Shown: piece after piece, positions 13,441-28,694 of the stretch
Layout of the letters: every line of letters begins with the position of its first letter
How positions within the stretch are numbered: position 1 is the stretch's first letter
NCBI RefSeq assembly: GCF_003945595.2
Contig: NW_024104347.1
Span: 1,054,001-1,118,000, forward strand
Direction: 5' to 3'
DNA: 64,000 nt
Source: Pipra filicauda
Lineage: Eukaryota > Chordata > Aves > Passeriformes > Pipridae
The notes under the pieces: generated by a model
Database searches by the model: none
What the model was told of the DNA's origin: nothing
Seen by the model: the letters and a program-made list of their open reading frames with translations, nothing else
Made by a program: the position numbers and the translations under genes

Positions 13441-16400
13441 AAAACTAAGCTGTGAAATACAGTATTGGTTTTATAATGAAACAACTATCCTACTAGTTTG
13501 GACAATGTAGGCAGTATATTTGAAGAAGCTCTGCATTTACTATCCTTATTTCATTCTGCTGTGCACAGTCATTTGCCAGTCAAGGGATGTACCAATGGCC
13601 TTTCCTCCCCCAGGCAGAAAAGTCAACAATTTTCCAAAGAAGGGTAGTTCAGCTTTCAGGCTATGCATGCCCAAAGAAATACAAATACACTAAGGTGAGC
13701 ATGAAACTGCATGCATCCCCATCCAGAATGTTCAGAGGACACGTATTCAAGAATGAGTTGACCAAGTTACCTTCACAGATTTGACAGATATCTCTGCACA
13801 AGCTAATAGTCCTCTCTGAGGTTCCCTGAGCACTGTACTGTGTTCATGTGCTTAAATAATTCCCAGACAAGATGGGCATCCTTGTCATTAGCCAAATACA
13901 GAATTTTATTCTCATTTGCATTTAGACTGGAAGACACCTACATGTTTGGCTTACATTGCCTACCTAAAACATCAGTGGAAGTCTGGGACTATTATATCCC
14001 AAATAGGTTATATGTGTGCAGAAGTGACTATGCAAGAATGAAGAATGTTGGCAACGTTTAGCATTTTGCACACTTAATGATATACTTTCATCAGTACTGT
14101 TAAAAAGTACCCCTCAGATCAGCATGTTTTATAACCCTCATGCATGAGTGAGAGTATACAGAGCAATAGAAGATTGGCAACGGGTTTTAAAATTAGATCC
14201 AATTTTCCTTTCTCATATTAGGCCCATGAGAGAATTTGAAATAGGGTACTGGTATGTGATTGTTTACTCAGGAAAAGTTGGCTCAAGCAAGGACAAGGGC
14301 AGGTTGTTATACAGTTAGAATAAACTATGAAACCATAAAAGCTTAAGTGATTATTATGCCACAGTCAAGTGAACATTACTTCCCTTACTTAAATATGGCA
14401 ATCTCCTTATTTCAAAATTTGCTGTTCTTTTATTGCAAGATTTCAAAAGTAATTAAATACGGGCATGTAAGATATGCCTGATTTTGGTCTGCTGTAAACT
14501 GATTTAAAGCACTTGTAATGCCACCCGCTTCTAATAGAGTTGCTATAGTGTTCTCCTGAGGCAGGACTCAAATCTCTCAGTAGAGACGAATGTATGCAAA
14601 TTTTATTATTTTTACTTTCTTTCTGCAGAGTGAATGAGTTCAAAGTCAAATCTTAGGAAGAATCGCTACCAAAATTTTGAAAAAACCTGTGGCTAGGGTT
14701 GTTCTACACTCAGTACTTACTTCAACACTTCAGTGAAAAATCATGTACTCAGAATGAAATAAAACCTTAAACCAAGCACAAAACAGGTCTAAGAAATGTA
14801 TTTGAAATAAGTCTCCCAATGCTTTCACATTTTCTCTTCTGCAAGCAAGGCTACAAATTAGCTTTCATTGAAATAAAAATAAAATTCCCAGAAGCACAGG
14901 AGTTTTTCTAGACTTGGGGTAGCATCAGAAGACTTCACAACTTTGAGAGTTCAGAAACATGAACCCTTGCCATTAAGTCCAGGATGTTCCTGTAGTTTGA
15001 AATTAGAGTAAAGGAAAAAAGTTTGTCTCTAGTTAAAAGCTTTTTATCAGTCACACAGGCTCCCAGTGACTGCACATACTAACCCCACAGGCAAGGTGTA
15101 GATAAGTGCAGTAGCTCAGCCTCAGAGCTTAATTGAGCTTTTTTTTTCCTGTATCTTGCAGCAAAATCTCAAATTTTCCGAGTCCCTGAATGTTCAAGCT
15201 TCAAGGGATCAGGAAACTCTGACAAACCACAGCTTATCAGCACCTCCTCTGTTCCTAATTCCCCTATACTACAACTCTTCAACTGTTATAAGCAGAAAAG
15301 AGGAGGCAGCAAAAGAACAGCTATTCAAATTCATTCCTAGTATTAGCTAGGTGCCAACCGCTTTTGCTGTGAATGGGCATTGCACTTGAGCTCACTGAGA
15401 CTTCATTTTATGTAATAGTTAGAAGCATGCAACACTTTTCTACAATTTTCATTTAAGAAATTCCCATTGAAGTTGGAAAGATACCAATGATTTGAACTGG
15501 TTTATAGCTTTGCAGTTACAAGGATATTTGTCCACCCTGCAGAGTTCTTCGTTCAGGCTCTTAATTGCTCCCTGATATCTAGAAACTTTTTTTCCTTTGA
15601 TTCTCCAGCTTGTTTACATTGACAGTCAGTGTGGCTCTGTAGAAGCAGATTGGAGAAAGAAACAGGGACTGTTGAGGACCCAGCATGCCCACTGTATTCA
15701 TTTCAGGACACAGAGTACTCTGCTCTGAACCTTCCCAGCCCATCAGTACTGGCATACATTCTGTGCACACCTGGAGCACAAGCAAACCTCCAAGTGATGC
15801 AGCCTGTGCATAGAGCACAAGAACCACAGTGAGGTGAGCAGCAACAATCTCAACACTGGGAGATTTACTCTGAAAACACACTCCCAAATCAAACTAAAAT
15901 GATACAATGGGTGTCCCTTATGCCTTCACCATTTCTCAACGCAACTTCTTTGTCACACCTTCTCATCATTCAAAACTCAGAGAAAACCTCACTCCCACCA
16001 CGTCCTACGCACAAATGCTTCATTCCCCTTCCTGAAACTCTGTCCCTAGTGATCTCAGTGAATGATGGTTACTAGGAGGTCAAAGTGTATATTGCATTAC
16101 TTTATATTATTATGTTTGCTTGGGCCATGAGCTTTGGCATTCAGGGCAACCCTCGTGGGATCTGCCCACATCAGCTTATTTCCCAGCATGCTTGGTCTTG
16201 TTGCCTTCTCAATAACTGCTAACATCCCTGCCAGCAGCAGAGGTTCCTGTGCAGCGTGGACCAATGAGGAGATTATTTTTATACATTTCCACTGTTAACT
16301 ATCTTCCAGGAGAAATGAACAAATGAGCCACACATCAACTGAACTTTACTGACTGACCATAAAACCAAGCCCTCATTTTCAGACATCAGCTGTCTGTTGT

Positions 16401-19400
16401 ATTGTTACTGTGCTAGCAATAAACAAAAAATATTGCTTGCTCTTCTCTATCCCTTTCTTTACACTGCCGTTAACAATATCATTAGATCCATTACAAGTAA
16501 TACAGGGTATTAACAGAGTTGGAATGAACCATCAAGCCAGTTTGAATCCTGCAGTTCTTATAAAACATAGCTATTTTGTTTAGTATGCAGACTAAAAATG
16601 CTCTGTCAGCAGATTTCACTCTGCTATGAGATAAACATCCACCTTCTGTAAGGAACCACTTCTTCCTTGCAGTTTTTTAGAGCAAATTTGCAGATTATTT
16701 GACTCACTTTGTTATAAAAGAAGGACTTCAACACAGAAAGCTCAGATGATGTTGTGTAGATTTGCTAGAGAGCACGTCAGGTACCCAGGCTATTACCAAA
16801 ATGGATGCAGACCAAAAGCCTTTCAAATAAGGGAGAGAACAAAAGTCTTGATGAATGGTATCTCCTCTACTGAGTACAGTCTATTTTCTGGGTCAAGGAA
16901 CATTCAATTTGTGTTAGCAGCTCTCAGAATATACTTCAGTTGTTTACTAGCTTTGTTGAAGGATTGGATGTTACCAGGGTGTAAGCTAGCCAGGCGGCAT
17001 TGCTAAGCTTCAGCTAGCCCTGCTGATTCACGGGCTAATGATTTTCTTCTTAAAACTGAGGGATACAAAAGTAAGTGATTTTTGAGGACAGACAAGGGTG
17101 GTTTTTTTACTGGATTTGATCTGAAAATCCGCTGCCTTGGCATTTTAATGGGCAAAAATAAGATTATAACATACCTAAAGGCAGTATGCAATTTCATAAA
17201 CAATATATATATTTGCCTGCTGATGAGAGAAGCACCATGTCTTATAGCGTTACCAAGATGAAAGGATATTTTTAATACTTAAGGAGTTGGTATTGTTTAT
17301 TGCCAAAGCACCCATGATAAATTTTGTAAGCAAAGCTGATTCTTTTTCTACATTCTTTCTAAATAATAAATAGTCCAAATACCCTACTAGTACAATCTGA
17401 ATTAGCTAAGTTGACTTCAATTGTAGCTGATTTATACAGTCTGAGAATCTGGCCCTACCATGTAGTTGTGTCTGCTCTAGCCAGCTTTCTTGGAATCTGT
17501 ATCCTTTTAATCCACCATAGACAAAGACGGAGTGTTTATTATTGCATAGTCTGCTACGTACTATATTTGTGTGTTTTCTCAAACAGATTGCATAGCTGGC
17601 GTTAGAACAAATATATTTGTTACCATTGTAAAAAGTAAACAAATCAAACTGTCTGCTTTAATATTGTATCGAAATTGTCAAAGAGGAGACATTTTTCATA
17701 ATACCTAACAATAATATTGTTAGTGATTCATTGAGTACCTACAACTACTCTGGCTGGCTCTTGCTGCTCTGATCATCATCCTCAGCCTCTCCTCCCTGTC
17801 CTACATTATTTTTTAAACCCACTCACTGATTCTCAAACTGATTTAGGATATGACCCTTTTCAGACAGGGCTCTTTCTATGCTTTTATTTCACTCATGGAG
17901 TTCTAAAGTACAAGGAAATTCTCTGATTGACATGCCAGACCATAGCAGCAAAAATCCTTGAAAGAGATTCTGGGTTTGAAAGCATGAAGTCTGAAGGGAT
18001 GCTCAGGTGTCACTGTGAATCCCATATCCTCAGCCCTTTCCTGATGTACTGCATCCTTGCCAGCTGTGTGTATGCATCTCTAATTAGCAGAACTCTAAAT
18101 TATCAAGAGGTCAGCTTGCACGTGTAGCCAAACAGCGTGTTTGCTTAGTAGACCTGTTCATTCTGTATGACTTCCTGGTTTGGTTTGAACCAAGCTGAAA
18201 AATTCATCTAGTTCTCAATAACTGCTCCTGCAGTTGATTGGAATTTATCCTACGTTTTAGGGTGAGTAGTCTTCTAATATTGCAAGAAACCAGAATTAGC
18301 AAATATATGAGAGAAATGTGAAATAAAGTGCTAAAAGTTTTAAGTCCTGAAAATATGAAAAATTCTCCTTTGTGCTCCAAATTCCTTCATATATTCCTTC
18401 AAATTCAGCATAAGATGTGACAGGATAAACTAATGCAGTCCAGGGAGTAATAGGTTTGAGGAAACAGAATTTATTAACTAGACCAATTGCCAACAAATCT
18501 CAGGGAACTCCTTTTCTGCCTCTGTTGTGTTCAGAACATTCTACTTAGTCCTAAGGCGTAAAAAGAGTAAACACTCTAGTAGATATTCTGCAACTGTGAC
18601 TTGCAGAGCTCACATTAACTTCCCTGTTAAATTATATTTTCATAGTAACTTCAAAAGTCTCACAGTAATTTAAACAGTTTAAAACAGCTTATAAAAAGGA
18701 CAAAACACATAAAATAAATGCAATGATACTTGTATGCATGAAAATGCAGAAAAATGTAAGGCTTTTTTATAAAAAATCTAAGTAAAATCCACACATAAAC
18801 TCTCAAATTTTGTACCTAACAGCATTTTTGCTGCTCTGTTTTTGAACAGCCCTATTTTGGTGTATTCCTTTGATTTCTTTTAATCACACTGTATTAGAAA
18901 GGATAATCTAGAAAGAAAAGAGTGTGTATTACATCATCTTCCTGAGAGATCTGTTCCCTATCAATATTTCTTCAAACTTCCTAACAGGTTTGATTCAAGT
19001 TTATTTTGGGGAAAATGCTTGCAATATCACTTAACCATGGCTCGTGTTCAGCCTGCTTCTGCAGAGGATCTTTCTCAATTTTGCAGTGTTTCAAGCTAAC
19101 AACTCACAATATCTTTCAGAGAAGCTGTACTGTAGCTTTCCAAAGTTTATTATCTGAGTAATGAAGATCAGATTAACAGTCCCAAAGTAAGGTCTACTGG
19201 GTTCACCGTGTTGAGCTGAAAGATCATCAGTTCTTCCTTCTTTGCCAACATGTGCATAAATAAAAACACTTTACAAATTGAACAAAGGAACAGTTCAGAT
19301 GTAAGGAAAGCCTGCTGCTTGTTTTATATCGGGGTTGCGAAATGTTTTATCCCTTTCATCTCCTCTCCTGCTTCACCTAGTAAAAAAAGAGCTGCTTTTG

Positions 19401-20368
19401 TCAGGAACAGAGAGAAAGATCACAAATCCTCTATCTGTATGCAGGATTATATTCTCCCTGCTGCTAAATAGCTATTCCAAAATGGGTGGCACCAGCTGCA
19501 GGAGGTCCTTTATAATTCAGGTTATGAAATGTACCTGGTGTAGACCTCTGTGTGCCTCGTGTCTCCCTTTCATTATCTGACAATTGAGCTGCCTCCAGTC
19601 ATTTCTCCTGAAATCAAAAGGAAAGCTCATGAAGGAAACAAGAGATATTTAAGAACAGTCCTTCCATGTTCTTTTTAAATCAGCCTGTATTTTCAATTTC
19701 AAGACAGGTAGGTGTTTACAACATCTTGTTTTGTACTTTGGAGTTCACCTCAGGCACCTGGTTGCTAAGCAGCTGGTCATGTCCATACTTTGTCCCCATC
19801 ACAATGTTGTTATCTCTTGCCTCTTGATGTAGAAGGCATTTGGAGTGTTATCTCTGAGATCACTTCTGGGAATCCCACATTTTGCAGCTCTTTTTGAACA
19901 GCTCTTTTCCATATCAGCTTCTGAATGGAACACCAATTTCCCTTTGCTAACTCCTGATTCAGTCATTTACTAATCTTTGCTGTTGTGGAAGCGGCATGAT
20001 GAAATTTGGAGGTTAAAAGGCTAGGGTTCAGAGTGATGTAAAGCCAGGAGGCCCTGCTGAGGTGAAAGAAGCTACACTGGTGTATGCCTGCTGAGAGCCT
20101 TCAAGAATGATAATAATAGGACCTGAGTTTTGCTTCTTTTCCTTCTCATGAATAATCTGGAATGAATGTGATTGTGAATGTAAGATTAATCATCCTTGAC
20201 CGTATCTCATATCTGTCCATCTATGAAGTGTGCATCTCCACTATTGATCTTATGGCTTAATATGACACACTTGACCTTTAAAAAAGACCAAACACAACAA
20301 TGTCCTGCTTAAAAATGCTGGGCTACCTATAGCAATAGTTTCTACTAATTTATTTTACCAACTTGTTG

Positions 20369-20422
20369 TTCTTTCCTTTTTTTTTTTCTTTTTTTCCCCT
20401 TCTTTTTATTTTATTTTTTTTT
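20369..20422 (+). repeat. Polypyrimidine / T-rich tract
   Basis: There are 39 consecutive pyrimidines (20369-20407), mostly T with short C runs, followed by T-rich sequence with only two A residues up to 20422. On the STAC sense strand this is a polypurine run deep in intron 1. I see no adjacent retroposed body. Confidence 0.8.
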
Positions 20423-23400
20423 AAGCTTAGCTCTTTTATAATACTTTAAATGGTAGTATGTCTCTTGAAGCAAATATGGAAATACATCTGGCAGGGAGGC
20501 TGATACTAACTCAGGGCAAATTAACATGAACACCACAACCCACATACTGTATTATCACATTTGTATCATCTTAAAACAAAAAGGAAGACTGAGATCTACC
20601 AGGAGTTGTTATAGTTAATATTCTGTCAGTGTTTCCACTCTTACTTCTGGGGTTCAAAACTTACACTGTTAAAATGCTTTGCAATGAAAACATGCAAGTG
20701 CTCAGCTCTACAACAAAGTAGTTGTCATTGGGCCAAATCCTAAAGTCTTTGCTTACTTCTAACTCCCGCTGACTCCAGAGAGCATGTTTCCAGAGTGAAG
20801 CTCAGGGTTTTCCTGGGTCGTTGAGGTTTTTTGCTTGTATGTTTTCAAAATAAATTTTTTTCAATGTTTTACACTGTGCATTAAAAACAAAGGCTTTCTG
20901 AATGCAGAGCTTGAAAAAACACCTGGCCACATTGGATATTCTGTTACATGGCCGACTTTATTCAACTTTTTAATTCCCTTCTCTTTTTCTTAAACCATCT
21001 TTTTCAATCTCTGCTCCTCCACAACCAAATATAGATAGATCCAGTGGACACATATGCTCCTGCTTCTTTTGTCTTTCCTAGACACTTGTTTCAACTCATA
21101 CTTTGTGTGAATTAATTCTGTCCTATTCTTGTTTAGCTAATATGCTTTGAGATGATATTACTTCGCTTTTCAAAGAGAAAATGAGGGCACAATGCCAGAA
21201 TTTGTGTGTTGTATGGCCTATTGGCTTAAAAGAAGCCCCCACACAGATATTTTGGCTTACTTGATCCCACAGGTTTCTGCACTTCCTTTTTTGCTGCCTG
21301 TCCACAAACAGAGATTAAACAGAGATTCAGATTCAAATTTTACAGCTTGTTTCCATGTTTCCATTTCAAATAATTCTCAGTGGAAGATGGTATACGAATT
21401 TATGCCTTACAGAATACTAGCAGTGATTGTTGGTTCCCTTCCAGTTTTTCTTTTTCATGGTTCCCTTCCTCTTCTTGTGCATATTTTTGCAATCTGGTAG
21501 CAAATTTGCTGCCTTTCATCTTCCTCTTATCCCTCCTGAAAACTAACACTGTCCTGTCATGTGAACACTGCTTCTTGCCAGCTACTCTGGAGGCCAGGGC
21601 ATGTAGCCACCCCTGTTCTAACACCACAAGTCTAACAGGACCCATATGGTTCTGATGCACATCGCTGCCCTGGCACCACTCTGGCGTGAAGCCCTTGATC
21701 TGGAGGAAGAGCTGACAGCACAGGTAGAGCAAGGCTAGTTAAATCTTCTGGGCTTCTCAAGGCTTCGCCTGGGTATCCACAGAGTTTCCTTCATGTCGTA
21801 TTTTCAGTTCTAAAGTCCTATAAGCTACCACATACATAACAAATGCCGTGCCGATTAAAATTTTTTCCTACCTTGATAACATCTCCCTTGTTATTTGTTG
21901 TGCATCCAGTTATCTTACTGTCCACCATGACAAAAGTCTGTTTATTTCCAGATGCAGTCCAGATCTGGTACATTCTCCATTAAAGCTCTTCTCAAAGTGT
22001 AACTTATGACATGCATTTATCCTTTTCAACACATCTACTCTAGTAGCTTTCTAATTTTCAAAAAGTATTTCCAAAATTTTTTGAAAAATCATCCTTGTAA
22101 TACAGTTTCCAAGGAATCTGTTACTGGTACAGAAATTTTCTATCTCAGTCTGTCTTTAGTCTTCTTGTTATTACACATTAGTCATGCCCAGCAAAAAGTC
22201 ATTCAATGTCCTGCATAAAGGATAGGCCAACTCTCCACATGGAAAATCTGTTTAATTTGATGATGATATTGTCATATATATGGCACACAGTTACTTGGCA
22301 CTTTATGGAGATGCTTGAAGGCCTAAATATTGCTTCAAGAAGTTGACAATGTAAATACATATATTTGGAGATATTAACTAACAAGAGCTGTTATGCATGA
22401 GATCTATCATAAATCTTTGACTCCTTTTGCCTCAGGCTAATCCATTTCTTTTATATTTTTTCCTAAACCTCCAAGCTGCTCAACATATCTTTAGCCAGCT
22501 ATTGTTCCAAGATCAACCCTGCAAAACAAAAACATTTTATTTTTATCCTCACCAGCTGCACAACTTTCCTTCTCAAATTACCTCTATCAAATTTCAAGAT
22601 TATGACTGTTTGAACTGCAAAAATGTGGTTTGATACTGAGATAGCTGGTTTTGTGTAAGAAGATAGTTCACAGAGAATACCACAAATAGTATGGCAGAGA
22701 ATTTATAACTCTTTCTGAAGAACTAAATTTTTTTTCTGAATATTAAGAATTTTTTTAAAATTCCTCAGAATTCTCTAAAGTTAAACTGCTGCTAATGAAA
22801 TCCTGCACATGAACATCTAATAATAGCAATAATGATTTTGAAAAAAAAGCCTATAATGCTGTCATGATGTTGTGCTCACCTAATAAATGAAGCTTCATAA
22901 TTTTGGTGTTGAGAGAGAAAAGAGCTGTTGGCATTGACATAAGTTACCAACAGATTTAATAGGTGTTACTGATTCGGTAGGGAAGTCAAGGACTTCCAGT
23001 AAAACTGCGAAGCCTTGTCTGAAAAAAATAGTATCAGTGACTTCAACAGGAGCAACATATTGCATGGGGCTGCATGAGGGATTCAGGCAGACAGGAAAGC
23101 AGAGAAATAGAAGGAAGAGGAAAGGAAAGTCATATTAGAACAGAGAGAGCTTTAAAGAATATGAATATGAATCTTGTGTAAGAGGGGGGATTTCCATGAA
23201 GAGCTTCGCTTTGTCTAGTCTATTCTACTGTCAGAGGAGGTGCAAGTTGTGATATCAGCCAAATAGCACTGGCCTAGAAGACATGTGAAATATTATAGCA
23301 GAAACAGCTACTGTCTACTGCTGTACTAAAGAGCAAACACAATGCTAACTTCTGAGATATATATCAATTTTCTCCCATCATTTTTTTTTTTTTTACATGA

Positions 23401-26400
23401 AGCAGTGGCTGTGAGTGTGACTGTACTGGAGAGATGTTAGCTTAAGGAAAGGAGAGGTTCTTTTCTGGAATTCAGCAGATGGTAGTAGAGGCCAAATGAC
23501 ATTACCTCTATTGCTACTGTGGGAATATTGTATTTATTACAGTGTATTTCCTATAGTGCTAGAAAAAAAGTAGGCTAGCTTTCTGTTTAAAAAAGAACTG
23601 ATATTTTTTTTTACCAGACTGAGTGGTTAGTTCTTATGGCCAGCATCTAGTCATAGCTACATTCTCCTCAGACGAAAATCACTCTGTTAAGATTTTTGGT
23701 GTAAGGTTTGACTGTCTCTTTTTTTTTTTTTTTTGACCTTTGTAAAAAGCTTTTAATTTGTCTACATTCTAGCAGGATTCACACAGGTCTATTACAGATG
23801 TTGGCATTCATTTTAGCTTTGAAAACCTCTAAGGAAGATGCCCAGAGCATTTTTATTGGATGCCAGGCAGGAACTGCTAAAAAAGTCAGTGCTGTTGAAG
23901 CGCAGAACTGCAGCCTGGGGAAGTCTGTGAGAGCCTAAGCTGCTGGGGGGAGGCAGGAGCTAAAAAGCCCTCCACTGGCAGTGCAGTTGAAAACTGATCT
24001 TCTGAGTTGAATTGGCCTTCAGCTACCTACCCAGAAAGGAGGGGACAAGATTGGAAGACTAGGAAGTCAGCCTCATTTCCTCTCCATAAAGAATGTTTTC
24101 TATTACTTCATTGCCCAGGTTACAAATTTATATATAGTTTTCTGCATATACATATAAAGACACCATAAGGTTACATCAAGAGATAATTAGGCATCCACAT
24201 ACAAGGAACAGACCACGTAAAACCAGATAGTATGAGGAAATTAAATGAAACTTAAGTAATTTATTTGTTAATAAAGCAGGTGTGGCTTGGGTATAGGTGA
24301 AAGTGCAAACTGTTGGGTTTGCTTTTTTTCAAGTGTTCTTATGGCATGAGCACCAGCATCCACACAGTGTTTATAAAAGGTCCCTCCCCCTAACTGAAGA
24401 ACCACCATCTATTTTCTTAACAGGAATCTTTAAACTTGGCTAAGCTTGGAAACCTGGGAATTTTTCCTGCAAAGACTCATTGTATCAGAGAGCCTGGTCA
24501 TAGATTAAAGCATTTGTGTGAGAATAGGAACAGAGAGGAAAGAAAGAGGAAAACACTGAAAGGCAGAGAGCGAGTGGGTAAGCTAGCAAAAAAGTTAACT
24601 GTTTGCCTGGATCCTTAACGGTGAGGAGGATGAAGTCCATTTGTCATTATGACTAACTACAGGAGACAGATCTAACTGCTGTGAACCTGCCAAAGACTCC
24701 TATGTGCCCATACTTCATGAAACAGGTACATGATTCATCTTGCGGCTGCAGTTTAATAGCAGCACTTCACGTTTTGAAGCCTGGATAGTCTCACATTTCA
24801 CTCCCTTTTTGTCATCGGTGCATAACTTTCCATTATAGGACCGGCTGGAAAACAGCAGTTCCACTTAGCAAAAATTTTCAAAGTTTGAGTGATTTTGTTC
24901 CACGTTGGCATAAAAAACAGCTGCAGGTTCTCAGAATGTCTTTGAGAGAGCTGAGGGCAGAAAAGTGGAAAATCAGACAGACTAGCCAGCCAGGGGAACA
25001 GATGCTGACCAGTCTTTGCAGGCAAGGTTCAAGACCTCTCTTTGACAGAATCAAAGTGATGTTCACCTTACTCAAATTTGAACTTTTAACTCAGCTGTAG
25101 CTGCCTACTATGGTCAGTGGAAAGAGATTTCTCCTCAGAGAAGCTAATTTAGACCACATAAAGCAGGCTTTTCCTCTAAATAAATGTTTGACAAAACAGC
25201 TTAGGTCTGTGTTCCATTTTATAATATAGGGAGTCTGAACAACTAACTTATCTGCTCACAGTTGCTCTCTAAACACAAATGGGGCTATATGTGTATCTAG
25301 GATGCATTTTTTTCTCCTCTTTTGATTGTAAATTTCACCTGCAACCAAGGAAATCTCCCTGACAAAATTTTACTCAATCAATTCCTCATAACCAGATGTT
25401 TTGACACTGAAAAATAAGCAAAACAAAGCACTCAACAAGCACATATTTCACTGGAAGGCTCATTACCAGAAAAGTCTGGCAGGTCATTTAAGTCACCTTA
25501 CATTTTATTTGTAAATAACTCCTTAATTAGATGATTTAAATTAAAAAAGGATGTGTGAACATATACGAGAAATGAGCTAATCTTATAAATAATATATGTA
25601 AGTACACTAAGATGTACAACAAAAATTGTATATGCTGGATCCTTGGGTTGACTCATACTGGTTGATAACTTAAGAGTAGGTGCATTTTAAAACCTCATAT
25701 GAACCCAAAACATTTTAACAACTGGATTCTTAGTTTAGCTGTGCAAAAGTCATGGACAGTCTGACAAGTTTACCATATTGAATTTTGCCTAGCATGTTTT
25801 ATTTACTTGTGAGGATAGAGATGCCTAGTCCAAGACCATTTCTCAGCCTGGGTATGCACAAAGGCAATTGAGGTTGGGTCAAGGCTTTTAGCCGCTCATT
25901 TCAATCTCAAGGTATTTTGATTTTGAAAATCACTACCACAGCATTTAAACTGGCAGGGAAAAACTGGTAAATAAAGATGAATGGTACACCTATATTAGTG
26001 GTGTTTTGGGAAGTGACTTTTTTGCATCATGCCAGGAAACTGACCCTTGGCCAACAAAAGCTGATGTCTCCCTTCACTATGAATAAGCAACTTTTGTAAA
26101 AAAAAAAAAAAAAGAAGTTAAATACTAGGATGATGGTGATGCAAGTCTGTCTCTAAGATAATATTCAACAGTATTTGCTATAACATCCTGTCAGGTTGAA
26201 TTCATTCTTTCACCTGAGGTGTGCCTTCAAAGTAGACATTTCTTTGTCTTACTCTGATGAATAAGCTAAAAAGAAATATTTTAAGTGCAGATTTTAATAG
26301 CTCTGTGAATACCAGTTTATAGTATTTTGCTTCTTTCTTAATTAAGCCTAATCATCAGTTACTATAGATCAGCTGTATTTTCCTTTTCTATTCAGAACAT

Positions 26401-27939
26401 TAGACTGTTAAAATGATCTTTATTAATAAAACATTGCATGTGTGGCATTTTAATCAAGCTTTTAAATGGCACTCAGAATTGGAGCATATTATGTCTACAG
26501 AAAAGAAAAGCATTGAAATTTTCACTGTTCCTCACAGAGGACTGCAATTTCATATTGAACTTACAGCCTCCTCTGGCTGGGAAATACCTCTCTCTTGCAA
26601 TTATTCATGCCGTGATATTTTTAACACTGCTGCAGCCCCTAAAACTGTAAGGCTTCCATTTGACAGTGCTTAGCAAACTACTCTCATCACTTAAAAACAA
26701 GTCAACTAAGAAATGTTGACCTGTTAATGAGAAAATTTCATGAGCCTCTAGCACATTTATGTGAGACTACAGACATGAAACTAAATTTTGTTTTGATAAA
26801 TAAGAAGATATGCAAGCCATATGTCATATTTAACTGCTGATGTCAAAGACACGAGAAGTCTGCTTTTCAGATATCTACTGTAAATATGTTTTCCAGGGTC
26901 CATGAGTTTAATTCCCTGACAAGAAGCATTTATTTTATCATTTGATCTACTGAATCAAGGGTGTTTCCTCAAGTAGAGGCATATGCTGAAGGAAAACAAA
27001 ATCAAATTATTTCAGTCATTCACACACAGACCTCTCATTTTCACAGATGGTCCTCTTTGTTAATGAACATGCAAAATTTGCTTATGCTTCAGCACTTGCC
27101 TGAGAAAGGCAGTGCTCATTTAACATTGAATGACTACTTGCCTATGCAACTGGAAGTTGTGTAGGACTGAGTACTGTGTTAAGAATACACAACTCATGCT
27201 CACCTCTGAAAGACTAATTCTCTACCTGGAAAACATGAGAATAAATTTATCAAATATGCAATCTTCTACCCATTGGGAGTATCCAGCAGTGGCTTGGGTA
27301 GGCAATAGGAGAAATGTTTGTCATACAAAGAATTATAGTTTTCTATCAAGTGATTATGATTTACTTTCATTTAAATTAAATAAGGGGTATGGGAAAAAAG
27401 AACCTCCAAGACATATTTTGGATTTCAAAAGTATAGCCCTTGATGTGCTCCGTTCTCTTGAAGAAATTCCAAGCCTTTGGCACTCTCAGATAACTAGGGA
27501 TATATTTTAGACCACATCACGCTTTGGAGTGTGACGCAGAAGGACCTGAACTAGTATCTGTATGAAGGTATGGATGTTTTAGCAGTGGTCTGGAAAGCAG
27601 CAGAGCTGTGTAAACAGGCCATTGCATCTGATAAAAAGTGCTGGCTCTCGGCAAGTACTGAGTGCTGATGAACCCAGATGACCACTTGTTATGCAACAGC
27701 CTTGGCCTTTGTAGACCTGGAAAACTGCATGAAAATAGTTACTTCAAAAAAGAAATTTGGAATAAGCAGAGTCCACATTGAATGGTGGGGAGGAGAACAA
27801 GAGAAAGAAAAAAAAGGAAAAAAATTGTATGCAAATAAAATTGGATCTTTCAAGCACTATCCTTAGGTCTAAGGATATTAATTGCAAGAAAAGCTGAATG
27901 AATCCTTCCAAAAAGTATTGAAGGAAATGTCAATGGGTT

Positions 27940-28690
27940 GATTCAAGGTAGGGAAAGAAAAAGGCTGTGGTACAGTCAGGATGGGATAAAAGGTTGGCTC
28001 AGAACTTCAACAAATACTTCAGCTTATTTTCTTCCCAGAACCATGATCCTGGGGAAAATAATAGGTATAATAGGAAAGAAGTTGCAGAAATTTATGGTAT
28101 TACATCAAAAAAGCAGATTAATGTGTCTGTTGAGGTAAAAGGGAGAAAAGAAAGCAGTTAAACTCTATTATAAAATTTTACTTTGGAAGTCTAGAAACAA
28201 GTTTTCTTAAACTTTGTCAAGACAGAAATGATACAAAGTGAAATAGAGGTCTCTGTCAAGAAGCAGGTAATGTGATCCCAGCAAACACAGATGTGTAGAT
28301 CTGACCTCAAGAGAATCTGAAAAAAAGCAAAACAAACCCAAAAAAAGTTAAATCCCCCTAGACCAGTTGCAATTATGAACAATTTTCTAGACACAGAAAA
28401 TGTTTTAGGTCAAAGGTAGATTGTGTCTATTTGGATTTTGTTAAAATTATTGAATATGTTACTGAAAGGGAATCTACTAGCCAAGATAGAAAAGAGGGAA
28501 AGTTGTAAATAAGTTCTATGGAAAGTTCTATGGGAAATGGTTACTGTTGAAAGGAGAAGTTGAGGGTTGGTCATTGGTGGAGTTCATCAAAGAACAACAC
28601 CAACCTAGTCTTAGGGTCAATATTGCTCTCTACTTTTATTACTGGATATGATACAAAGATTGTTCATGTCATAAGACCATTTCCCTCCGA
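27940..28690 (+). mobile_element. Ancient CR1-like LINE relic, 5' portion
   Basis: This is a strongly decayed non-LTR retrotransposon fragment, antisense to STAC. The best evidence is at 28535-28640, where the plus strand follows the CR1/L3 reverse transcriptase layout. A GGTTGGTCATTGGTGGAGTT segment stands where the SGVPQG block belongs, followed by CCAACCTAGTCTTAGGGTCA and a run equivalent to the LF-N-F-I-N-DL block. Upstream, 28400-28460 resembles the V-YLDF-KAFD region. Around 27985-28040 the frame NFNKYFSLFSSQN is reminiscent of the N-terminal RT flank. Stops and indels are everywhere, so no protein is made. The 5' limit is uncertain and could lie anywhere from 27500 to 28380. Confidence 0.5.
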
Positions 28691-28694
28691 CATT

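Noticed and set aside
16505..16555. CAGAGTTGGAATGAACCATC-type segment resembling a CR1 3' end
   Set aside because: Only about 40 bp of loose similarity and no terminal octamer. It could be chance or an extremely old scrap.
27130..27510. 126-codon plus-strand open frame
   Set aside because: No recognisable domain and AT-rich composition. It lies just before decayed LINE sequence and is most likely chance or repeat-derived.
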